The notes below the pieces were generated by a model. That model made no database searches and was not told where the DNA came from. It saw nothing but the letters and a program-made list of their open reading frames with translations. Source: Neptuniibacter sp. (GTDB lineage: Bacteria > Pseudomonadota > Gammaproteobacteria > Pseudomonadales > Balneatricaceae). Taken from it: DNA of 5,956 bases. Shown here piece after piece: positions 1 to 4,876 of this stretch (position 1 is its first letter; each line of letters opens with the position of its first letter). The translations under genes and the position numbers were made by a program. The stretch spans positions 1 to 5,956 of the forward strand of contig JAIBDV010000210.1 in the NCBI GenBank assembly GCA_024686055.1, read 5' to 3'.

Positions 1-225
1 ATCGGCAGCAACATCTACTACGCCCAGGGCTACAGCGGTCACGGTGTCGCCAGCTCCCACCTGGCGGGTCGGGTGATGGCTGAAGCGATCAAAGGTCAGG
101 CAGAACGCTTCGATGTGTTCACCCGCCTGCCGCAGCCCAACTTCCCCGGCGGCCGGACATTCCGTATCCCGCTGACGGCCATGGGTGCCTGGTACTACAA
201 CCTGCGCGACCAGCTGGGCTTCTGA
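1..225 (+). CDS. C-terminal end of a gamma-glutamylputrescine oxidase-like FAD-dependent oxidoreductase (partial)
   Basis: The window opens inside this gene; 74 codons and a TGA stop are visible in frame 1. The visible residues contain the block YAQGYSGHGVASSHLAGRVM near the start, then AERFDVFTRLP and FPGGRTFRIP. These match the C-terminal FAD-contacting region of DAO-fold amine oxidases of the PuuB/OrdL type. Known members oxidise gamma-glutamylputrescine with FAD and O2, giving the aldehyde, H2O2 and ammonia in the putrescine-to-GABA pathway in the cytoplasm. The GYSGHG segment is the conserved glycine-rich turn late in this fold. Start, N-terminal Rossmann motif and substrate residues lie outside the window, so the exact substrate is inferred from C-terminal resemblance only. 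No downstream gene is co-directional; the next gene converges on it. Confidence 0.85.
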   Translation: MGSNIYYAQGYSGHGVASSHLAGRVMAEAIKGQAERFDVFTRLPQPNFPGGRTFRIPLTAMGAWYYNLRDQLGF

Positions 226-248
226 ACCCTCTGTTTGTAACCGGACGC

Positions 249-301
249 CCGTGGAATGGTCTGCTACCGCTGTAGCAGCGCATTCCATGGGCATCATGCC
301 C
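249..301. terminator. Interrupted inverted repeat between convergent genes, possible bidirectional terminator
   Basis: Outer arms at 249-258 and 281-290 (CCGTGGAATG / CATTCCATGG) pair at 9 of 10 positions. Inner arms CTGCTAC (261-267) and GTAGCAG (272-278) pair perfectly around a CGCT loop, with a 2x2 internal mismatch between outer and inner stems. A second small palindrome, GGGCAT-C-ATGCCC (289-301), abuts it. It starts 23 bases after the oxidase stop and lies 35 bases beyond the end of the convergent WYL regulator gene, which is where a shared terminator would sit. No T-tract follows on either strand, so it is not a canonical intrinsic terminator. It could instead be a mRNA-stabilising hairpin or a dispersed repeat. 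Confidence 0.5.
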
Positions 302-335
302 TGACTCAGCAGCAGGACCACAGCAAACAGCAACG

Positions 336-1037
336 CTAGGTATGTTTCGCGGTTTCTTCCGCTGTCATTACCTGCAGACAGTGCTGCAGGTTGCAGTCAG
401 GGCCGGTGCTGAAGTGCACCTCCAGTACCTGTAATGCCTGAATCCGGTCCAGCCGGAACTGCCGGTACTGACCACGTAATTCACACCAGGCCAGCAGACA
501 CCAGACCTTGCCCCAGTACACCAGCCCCAGCGGACACAGCGTTCGTTGCGAAGGCATGTTGTCTGCGCGCTGATAATCAATCGACACGCGCAGGCAGGCT
601 TTTATCGCGCCACGCAGCTGATCGCTGTACTGACTGTTGTGCTGAAAGTAATCGGGCACTAGCAGCCATTCGGGCTGATCGCAGTGACGCTGATGTAATG
701 CTTCAGGCAAGACAGCATGAATTTTCTGCAGGGCCCGGTCGGCAGCCTGACCCAGGCTTTTATCACTCCAGCCCTGCACCATCCGCACCCCCAGCAGCAA
801 TGCTTCCAGCTCCGCTTCGTCAAACATCAGCGGCGGTACAGCAAAGCCGGGTTGCAGGCGATAACCTACCCCGGCTTCACTCTGAATGGGAATCCCTGAC
901 AGGGATAGCGCCTGCATATCTCGATAAATGGTGCGCTCAGACACCTCCAGCCGTTGCGCCAGCTGCGCCGCTGTCATCACGGTACGACGGCTACGCAGCA
1001 GGGTTAGTAACTGAAACAGGCGCTCGCCTTTCTGCAT
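336..1037 (-). CDS. YafY-type HTH/WYL-domain transcriptional regulator
   Basis: This encodes a 233-residue protein, the usual length for this family. Residues 1-60 form a DeoR-like winged helix (AAQLAQRLEVSERTIYRDMQ at 23-42 is the helix-turn-helix; AGVGYRL follows as the wing). Residues about 135-210 form a WYL domain, with PLGLVYWGKVWCLLAWCELR and then YRQFRLDRI at 191-199. The name-giving W-Y-L triplet reads W179-C180-L181 here, a conservative deviation; the FRLDRI arginines are kept. WYL domains sense small ligands or nucleic acids and mostly control neighbouring genes. The start is supported by AAAGGA five to six bases upstream of ATG. It lies 37 bases after the ABM-like gene on the same strand, so the two are probably one transcript and the regulator may control its own operon. 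Confidence 0.9.
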   Translation of the reverse strand: MQKGERLFQLLTLLRSRRTVMTAAQLAQRLEVSERTIYRDMQALSLSGIPIQSEAGVGYRLQPGFAVPPLMFDEAELEALLLGVRMVQGWSDKSLGQAADRALQKIHAVLPEALHQRHCDQPEWLLVPDYFQHNSQYSDQLRGAIKACLRVSIDYQRADNMPSQRTLCPLGLVYWGKVWCLLAWCELRGQYRQFRLDRIQALQVLEVHFSTGPDCNLQHCLQVMTAEETAKHT

Positions 1038-1074
1038 GGTGATCCTTTACTGATTACAACACATTCAATCTACG

Positions 1075-1398
1075 TCAGCCGGCACCCTGGCAACTCATCA
1101 GCTCAACACTCACCGGCATGTGGCGCATTTTTACCGTCTCCAGCTCGATAAACTGACACATCTGCTGGCCCTGACTGGAAGCCATAAACGCCTTCCCTCC
1201 GGCAACCGCAGCGTCCATATCCTGCCAGAACACAACATCGTACCAGAGACCCTGCTCATCCTGCGTCAAAGAGCGATATAGAAATCCAGACTGCTGAAGC
1301 AGGAAGCTCTCTAACTCAGCCGCACTGGCCAGCCACTGAGCATTATCAGTACCAGGTTTGAGGGTAAAGTTAACCATTTCCATCACGGTGGTCGTCAT
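1075..1398 (-). CDS. ABM-like dimeric alpha/beta-barrel small protein
   Basis: This is a 107-residue cytosolic protein with no signal peptide or membrane segment. The pattern is a beta strand at 4-12 (VMEMVNFTL), a helix at about 18-34, a strand pair around GFLYRSLTQ (38-46) and WYDVVFWQD (52-60), a helix with MDAAVAGGKAFMAS (61-74), and a final strand near 100. That is the ferredoxin-like layout of antibiotic biosynthesis monooxygenase (ABM) domains, which dimerise into a barrel; known relatives act on small aromatics, haem or have no known substrate. No catalytic residue can be assigned. AGGAG lies nine bases upstream of the chosen ATG, favouring it over internal methionines 6 and 8. It is the first gene of the minus-strand pair and the WYL regulator follows. 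The fold assignment is by pattern, not alignment. Confidence 0.7.
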   Translation of the reverse strand: MTTTVMEMVNFTLKPGTDNAQWLASAAELESFLLQQSGFLYRSLTQDEQGLWYDVVFWQDMDAAVAGGKAFMASSQGQQMCQFIELETVKMRHMPVSVELMSCQGAG

Positions 1399-1452
1399 TG
1401 TTTACAGCTCCTGTTGGACTATTTTGATGTCGAACAGCAGTGTGCCTGCCCC

Positions 1453-1475
1453 CTGCTGACAATGACTGTCAGCAG
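1453..1475. promoter_or_regulatory. Perfect 9-bp palindrome in divergent region; candidate operator or leader hairpin
   Basis: CTGCTGACA (1453-1461), a five-base centre ATGAC and TGTCAGCAG (1467-1475) form a perfect inverted repeat. It sits between the ABM-like/WYL unit (minus, starting 1398) and the MOSC gene (plus, starting 1551). As DNA it could be the binding site of the local WYL regulator, controlling one or both directions. As plus-strand RNA it makes a 9-bp stem with a 5-base loop that competes with the terminator-like hairpin overlapping its right arm. The sequence does not decide between these roles. Confidence 0.5.
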
Positions 1476-1498
1476 CCTTTGCCGGGCTGGCTTTTTTT
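1471..1498 (+). terminator. Terminator-like hairpin plus T-tract in the leader of the MOSC gene
   Basis: AGCAGCC (1471-1477) can pair with GGCT-G-GCT (1485-1492), giving seven pairs with one bulged G and a seven-base loop, followed directly by a run of Ts ending at 1498. This has the shape of a rho-independent terminator on the plus strand. However, no plus-strand gene lies between the minus-strand genes and this point. It would therefore stop transcripts begun just upstream, either a short RNA or the leader of the MOSC gene 53 bases further on. Its left arm reuses AGCAG from the perfect hairpin at 1453-1475, so only one of the two structures can form. Confidence 0.5.
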
Positions 1499-1550
1499 GC
1501 GCTGCCACGTAGACTGCCCCGTATCAGGACGATCACCGAGGATAGCCGCT

Positions 1551-2204
1551 ATGCAGACCACCATCACCGACCTTTACCAGGGCAAAACCCAGCCACTGGG
1601 GCCCCATGGCAAGCCCAGCGCCATTGTTAAAGACACTGTCAGTGGTCCGGTCAACATCACCTTTGCCGGGCTGGCCGGTGATGAGCAGGCTGATCTTGTT
1701 AATCACGGTGGCCCGGATAAAGCGGTACATCAGTATTCAGCACTCGAATATCAGCAACTGGCCGCTGAATTTCCAGCGCTGGAAAGCCAGCTGCGCCCCG
1801 GCACCATGGGGGAGAACTTCAGCACGCCACAATTGTGCGCTGACGACGTCTGTATCGGCGATATCTGGCAGCTGGGCAGTGCCCGCCTGCAGGTCAGTGA
1901 ACCGCGCAAGCCCTGCTGGAAGATTAACGTTCGCTTTGAAGAACCGGCGCTGGTGAAGTTTATCGACAGTCAGGGCCTGAGCGGCTGGTATTTCCGGGTA
2001 CTTGAAGAGGGCAGCGCCGCTGCCGGTGATACATTCGAGCGCCTCGACCGGGTGAATCCTGACTGGAGCATTGCCCGTTTCTGGCAGCTGTATCGCAGCA
2101 GGACACCAATCATCGCCGAGCTGGAAGAGGCGATTGCCCTGCCCGGCCTGTCTGAGCTGTGGCAACAGAAAATGACCAATATATTAAGTAAACAGCGCGG
2201 CTGA
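1551..2204 (+). CDS. YiiM-type MOSC domain protein
   Basis: This encodes 217 residues, close to the length of E. coli YiiM (about 224). The MOSC core is recognisable: LAGDEQADLVNHGGPDKAVH at 41-60, GTMGENF at 84-90, and SEPRKPCWKINVRF at 116-129 with the conserved Cys122 that would ligate molybdenum. The C-terminal part after about 165 resembles the YiiM helical extension. MOSC proteins bind the molybdenum cofactor as stand-alone enzymes. In E. coli, YiiM and YcbX are linked to reduction of N-hydroxylated compounds such as 6-hydroxylaminopurine. The start is chosen at 1551 because GAGGA (1538-1542) lies eight bases upstream and the protein then begins at the family's usual N-terminus. An upstream in-frame ATG at 1440 would add 37 residues encoded across the leader hairpins and has no support. 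Confidence 0.9.
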   Translation: MQTTITDLYQGKTQPLGPHGKPSAIVKDTVSGPVNITFAGLAGDEQADLVNHGGPDKAVHQYSALEYQQLAAEFPALESQLRPGTMGENFSTPQLCADDVCIGDIWQLGSARLQVSEPRKPCWKINVRFEEPALVKFIDSQGLSGWYFRVLEEGSAAAGDTFERLDRVNPDWSIARFWQLYRSRTPIIAELEEAIALPGLSELWQQKMTNILSKQRG

Positions 2205-2226
2205 ATGCCGTTACAGTCGCTGGCGA

Positions 2227-2254
2227 TTGAGCGCAAGGCAGCTGTGGATATTTT
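2227..2254 (+). promoter_or_regulatory. Weak candidate sigma-70 promoter for the ankyrin gene
   Basis: TTGAGC (2227-2232) and TATTTT (2249-2254) are separated by 16 bases. Each box matches four of six consensus positions, and the pair lies in the short gap between the MOSC stop and the ankyrin gene. The 73-base gap also allows read-through from the MOSC gene, so this is only a candidate. Confidence 0.25.
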
Positions 2255-2277
2255 TAACAGATCAGTGAAGGTAGCGA

Positions 2278-2880
2278 ATGTTTGAATTTCTGAAAGGTCG
2301 TGAGCAAAAACTGATCGAAGCGATCGAAAATGGCGAGCTGGAAAAGCTGGGACCATTACTGAATAAATTTGATAGTCAGAGCCTGAACAGCCCGGTACAC
2401 GAGAACCAGACCGTGATGGAGCTGGCCATTCACGCCAGCCAGGCCCGTGCGCTGGCGCTGATTCTGAGTAAAGGCGGTCTGCCATCTACGCCCAGCGCAA
2501 CCGGTGAGCCCTTAACCGCCCTGGCGCTTACGCAAACGGACAGCCTGGGATTATTAAGCGTGCTGCTGGCTGCTGGCGCTGATGTCCAGCAGCCGGACAG
2601 TCAGGGCCGCGGGCTGCTGCAACTGTGTGTGGAGAACTGCAACGCCAGCCAGCTGCCACTGCATCTAAGCCGACTGCAGCAACACGGCGCAGATCTGAAC
2701 AGCTATCCAGCGCTGCTAATCAATGCCATGCAACAGTTTGATCAGCCACTGATCCAGTTTCTGATTAACTCCGGCTGTGTATTACCCGAACTACCGGCCA
2801 GTATCCCAGCCGAGTCAACCCGCTATGCCAATCGGCTGATCGACGATTACCAGATCCGCCAGCAGTTTCTACAACGCTGA
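2278..2880 (+). CDS. Ankyrin-repeat protein
   Basis: This is a 200-residue soluble protein without signal peptide or transmembrane segment. It begins with a short helix pair (KLIEAIENGELEKLGPLLNK at 11-30), followed by degenerate ankyrin repeats. TVMELAIHASQARALALILSKGG spans 45-67. LTALALTQTDSLGLLSVLLAAGAD spans 79-102 and is the clearest unit (LLAAGAD matches the repeat consensus). GRGLLQLCVENC then leads to LHLSRLQQHGADLN (128-141), and INAMQQFDQPLIQFLINSG completes the array at 148-166. Ankyrin arrays are protein-binding scaffolds; no enzymatic domain is attached and the partner is unknown. The start is supported by GAAGG six bases upstream of ATG. It lies 73 bases after the MOSC gene on the same strand, and may be co-transcribed with it or have its own promoter. 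Confidence 0.85.
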   Translation: MFEFLKGREQKLIEAIENGELEKLGPLLNKFDSQSLNSPVHENQTVMELAIHASQARALALILSKGGLPSTPSATGEPLTALALTQTDSLGLLSVLLAAGADVQQPDSQGRGLLQLCVENCNASQLPLHLSRLQQHGADLNSYPALLINAMQQFDQPLIQFLINSGCVLPELPASIPAESTRYANRLIDDYQIRQQFLQR

Positions 2881-2916
2881 GGCCACTGGCATAGCAAATC
2901 AGAGGGGATGCGTGAA

Positions 2917-2939
2917 GGGCGCGGTGAATACCGCGGCCC
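2917..2939. terminator. GC-rich hairpin between convergent genes
   Basis: GGGCGCGGT (2917-2925) pairs with ACCGC-G-GCCC (2930-2939), a nine-pair stem with one bulged G and a GAAT loop. It lies between the ankyrin stop and the end of the convergent 107-residue gene at 2949, as a shared terminator would. No T-run follows on either strand, so termination strength is doubtful. Confidence 0.45.
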
Positions 2940-2948
2940 GGCGTAAAA

Positions 2949-3272
2949 TCAACGATCAACCGAGACTTTGCGCAGTGCTTCCTGGATCTCAAAGGTAAAG
3001 GTACGTTCTTCTTCTTTGGTCAGCAGCCCATGGCGCTTCCAGGACAGTACCCGCACCCACATATTACTGTGGGTCATCCCTTCGAACAGTTCGGGAATCA
3101 GTTTGTCCCGCTCACTGATCAGTTTATACAGATCCCGGTAAGGGGAACGCAGATCCGTGCCGCGATTCTGCGTAATGGAATCCACTTCAGTAAAGAAGCC
3201 GTTCAGATATCGCTGCACCAGTACCGGGTGAAGCTCTCGCGCTCTCTGCCAATCTTTATCGGATGTCGCCAC
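2949..3272 (-). CDS. Conserved-looking 107-residue hypothetical protein, GTG start
   Basis: I do not recognise this family. The protein is soluble, strongly charged and predicted mainly helical: DWQRARELHPVLVQRYLNGF at 7-26, SPYRDLYKLISERDKLIPEL at about 43-62, VRVLSWKRHGLLTKEEERTF at about 73-92, then a terminal amphipathic helix. There is no signal peptide or Cys/His cluster. The start codon is GTG at 3270-3272. AAGGAG lies about ten bases upstream, and an in-frame TAG two codons before the GTG excludes an earlier start; the next methionine is past residue 60. A short frame on the same strand ends 19 bases upstream of the GTG, its stop adjoining the ribosome-binding site, which suggests possible co-translation. 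Its end faces the ankyrin gene across a GC-rich hairpin. Confidence 0.75.
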   Translation of the reverse strand: MATSDKDWQRARELHPVLVQRYLNGFFTEVDSITQNRGTDLRSPYRDLYKLISERDKLIPELFEGMTHSNMWVRVLSWKRHGLLTKEEERTFTFEIQEALRKVSVDR

Positions 3273-3291
3273 TTGCTATTTTCTCCTTATT

Positions 3292-3462
3292 CTAGCGGCC
3301 CATGAACACCAGCCGTACCTGAGACTCATCACAAAGCCATTGTTCTCTCAGACACAAACGCCATGGACGCTGCATAATCTGTGCTGTGATGGTCAGCCAG
3401 TTAACTGCCTGCAGCCTGTTACGTGTCGCTTTTATACTCGCCTGGAGCTGATTCCAGCCCAT
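3292..3462 (-). CDS. Possible small protein, 56 codons, upstream of the 107-residue gene
   Basis: An open frame runs from ATG at 3462 to TAG at 3292. The product is basic and tryptophan-rich, with ITAQIMQRPWRLCLREQW at about 25-42 and SQVRLVFMGR at its C-terminus. Its stop immediately precedes the AAGGAG that serves the downstream GTG-started gene, a typical operon spacing. Against it: no Shine-Dalgarno sequence precedes the ATG, several rare codons occur (ATA, AGG, AGA), and another minus-strand frame across 3419-3577 also contains protein-like stretches. It may be a real small gene, or the tail of a decayed coding sequence or mobile-element remnant. The family is not recognised. Confidence 0.35.
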   Translation of the reverse strand: MGWNQLQASIKATRNRLQAVNWLTITAQIMQRPWRLCLREQWLCDESQVRLVFMGR

Positions 3463-3678
3463 CAGCGGTCAGAAAGACCCGTGGTGGCGGATTTCATACT
3501 GATCAGGTAAGACCCTGTCACCACCGCTTATATTGATCTACCACTTTATCGGCCACCAGGCCGGTTTCTGAATTCACAGATTACAGCTCCGTCATCAAAA
3601 TGGCCAACAGCACTGTTTGAATTCATCGCGATAGCGACCGGCTAAACTACCATCTCGACAGGCTTCATTCTGTGCTAC
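3463..3678. other. Gene-free interval with frame-shifted coding-like fragments
   Basis: No intact gene is supported here. On the minus strand, the frame covering 3419-3577 reads protein-like at both ends (ETGLVADKVVDQYKRW near 3577, then PPRVFLTADGLESAPGEYKSDT up to the stop at 3419), but three in-frame stops separate them. A further 26-codon minus-strand frame overlaps this region. This mixture of shifted fragments looks like decayed coding sequence, perhaps a mobile-element remnant, but no terminal repeats or target duplications are visible. A minor 5-bp hairpin (CGGCC-ACCA-GGCCG, 3550-3563) is the only other structure noted. Confidence 0.35.
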
Positions 3679-3888
3679 TTAAGCCCCAATTGACTTGCCG
3701 CAAGGTTTTACCGGCTGACCTGACTCAGTACCGGCGCTGGAAAAACACCGTCGTAACCAGCAGATGAATTTTTGCCCTCTACTAATAGATAACCTCTGCA
3801 TCTCAACGGCCCGTAACTGACGCCCCTGAGCGATATAGAAATCCATGTCGATCGCGCCACTCGCTGTACGTTTTATGTTATTAATCAT
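3679..3888 (-). CDS. Small basic protein of 69 residues, loosely DUF1127-like in layout
   Basis: The N-terminal half looks like real protein: INNIKRTASGAIDMDFYIAQ at 2-21, then GRQLRAVEMQRL at 22-33. A hydrophobic/aromatic stretch FICWLRRCF (41-49) and a less ordered tail with one more cysteine follow. The aromatic-x-x-x-GRxLRA pattern and the WLRR segment recall short gammaproteobacterial proteins related in style to DUF1127, several of which are stress-induced or RNA-binding; this resemblance is by eye. The start is set at ATG 3888 because AAGG lies eight bases upstream. A GTG three codons earlier overlaps that ribosome-binding site and is unlikely. It is divergent from the LysR gene with two inverted repeats in the 106-base gap, so LysR control is plausible. 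Confidence 0.6.
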   Translation of the reverse strand: MINNIKRTASGAIDMDFYIAQGRQLRAVEMQRLSISRGQKFICWLRRCFSSAGTESGQPVKPCGKSIGA

Positions 3889-3924
3889 AGCGTTCACCTT
3901 TTAACCAGACCGTAGATTACCCAC

Positions 3925-3953
3925 AGGCTAGTGTCAGGCCCGCACACTGACAA
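3925..3953 (-). promoter_or_regulatory. Candidate promoter for the 69-residue small protein
   Basis: Read on the minus strand, TTGTCA (3948-3953, five of six consensus positions) and TAGCCT (3925-3930, three of six) are separated by exactly 17 bases. The gene start at 3888 is about 30 bases beyond the expected transcription start. An inverted repeat (3932-3952) fills the spacer. Confidence 0.35.
3932..3952. promoter_or_regulatory. Inverted repeat TGTCAG-N9-CTGACA, candidate operator
   Basis: Perfect six-base arms at 3932-3937 and 3947-3952 lie in the divergent gap between the small protein and the LysR gene. They overlap the candidate minus-strand promoter. A regulator bound here could block or activate the small gene. 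The first base of the left arm and last of the right arm give a LysR-like T...A spacing only loosely. Confidence 0.35.
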
Positions 3954-3956
3954 AAG

Positions 3957-3986
3957 GCTTATCCTCCGACCACAGGTGAGATAAGC
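3957..3986. promoter_or_regulatory. Inverted repeat GCTTATC-N16-GATAAGC just upstream of the LysR start
   Basis: Seven-base arms pair perfectly (3957-3963 and 3980-3986) and end eight bases before the LysR ATG. LysR-type regulators commonly repress their own genes from sites overlapping their start and activate a divergent gene, so this is a plausible autoregulatory site. In RNA it would also form a stem hiding the translation start region. Confidence 0.4.
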
Positions 3987-3994
3987 TCATCCGT

Positions 3995-4876
3995 ATGCAT
4001 TTCAGAATTCCACTCAACAGCCTTAACACCTTTGCCTGCGCCGCACGGGTCGAGAGCTTTCAGCTGGCGGCTGAACAGCTGCATATCAGCCCGTCGGCCG
4101 TCAGCCACCAGATCCGTAATCTGGAGCAACAGCTAGGCTATAAACTGTTTCAACGGCTGGATAAACAGGTCCGGCTGACCGAGCCGGGGCGCACCCTTTA
4201 CCAGAGTATCAACCAGCCCCTGCATCAGCTGCACCATGCGGCCGAACTGGCGTTGCAGCCCGCCCAGCCGGTCGTCCGCATCAGCTGCGCACCGATCTTT
4301 GCTACCCGCTGGCTGATGCCCCGGCTCGGTGACTTCCAGTCTCAGCATCCGGAGATTGAGCTGTCGGTGCAGGCAACTACCCAGCAGGTCACCGCCGATA
4401 GCCAGGATGTAGATGGTCTGATCCGCTACGGCAACAACCGCTGGCCTCAGCTGAATCAACAGTTTTTACTGGCAGAACAATCTGTGATTGTCTGCCGCCC
4501 CGCCCTGCTCAAACGCTTCAGCCAGCCACTGGACGCCCATCAGCTACAGCACCAGCCCTTGCTGGATATCGCCGCCCACAGCGACCGCTGGCAATGCTGG
4601 TTTGCTCGCCATGGTATTCAGGCCGACCGGCAACGGTGCAGCATGTCGGTGCAGAACGGCGCTCAGGCGATCGAGGCCTGCATGCTGGGGGATCTGTTTT
4701 TGTTGTTTGACCGGGAAATGATCCAGCGGGAGCTGGCAGAGGGCTCACTGGTGGTGGCCTGTGAGGTGGAGAACGACAGCCCCTACGGCTACGCGTTACT
4801 CTGGTCGAAGCAGCGCCCGGCGAGCGCTGCATTTGAAAAGCTTCAAACCTGGCTGGCCACTCAGCTGGCAGTTTGA
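3995..4876 (+). CDS. LysR-family transcriptional regulator, GcvA-like subgroup
   Basis: At 293 residues the protein has full family length. The N-terminal winged helix-turn-helix spans 5-64 (AAEQLHISPSAVSHQIRNLE at 25-44 is the recognition unit), with a linker helix to about 88. The effector-binding domain runs from about 92 to 290, starting VVRISCAPIFATRWLMPRLG. The motif DVDGLIRYG (138-146) is the DxxIRxG signature of the GcvA-like branch, whose members control amino-acid, beta-lactamase or transport genes; the ligand here cannot be predicted. No strong Shine-Dalgarno sequence precedes ATG 3995 (AGGTGAG is 13 or more bases away), but the protein begins where family members do. Likely targets are itself and the divergent small protein. 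Its 3' end overlaps the convergent GST gene by 16 bases. Confidence 0.92.
   Translation: MHFRIPLNSLNTFACAARVESFQLAAEQLHISPSAVSHQIRNLEQQLGYKLFQRLDKQVRLTEPGRTLYQSINQPLHQLHHAAELALQPAQPVVRISCAPIFATRWLMPRLGDFQSQHPEIELSVQATTQQVTADSQDVDGLIRYGNNRWPQLNQQFLLAEQSVIVCRPALLKRFSQPLDAHQLQHQPLLDIAAHSDRWQCWFARHGIQADRQRCSMSVQNGAQAIEACMLGDLFLLFDREMIQRELAEGSLVVACEVENDSPYGYALLWSKQRPASAAFEKLQTWLATQLAV

Noticed and set aside
434..1042. Long plus-strand open frame opposite the WYL regulator gene
   Set aside because: Composition is rich in Ala, Pro, Arg and Thr without domain pattern, and the opposite strand has a clear regulator with a ribosome-binding site.
1462..1512. 16-codon frame (MTVSSLCRAGFFCAAT) spanning the leader hairpins, as an attenuator leader peptide
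   Set aside because: No ribosome-binding site and no run of regulatory codons.
1440..1550. Upstream in-frame extension of the MOSC protein
   Set aside because: The 37 extra residues would be coded by the leader hairpins and T-tract, have no family counterpart, and GAGGA clearly serves ATG 1551.
1737..2485. Minus-strand open frames across the MOSC and ankyrin genes
   Set aside because: They are antisense shadows of confident plus-strand genes and show no domain signatures.
3389..3451. Short hydrophobic plus-strand frame of 20 codons resembling a signal peptide
   Set aside because: Too short, no ribosome-binding site, and it lies opposite a better candidate frame.
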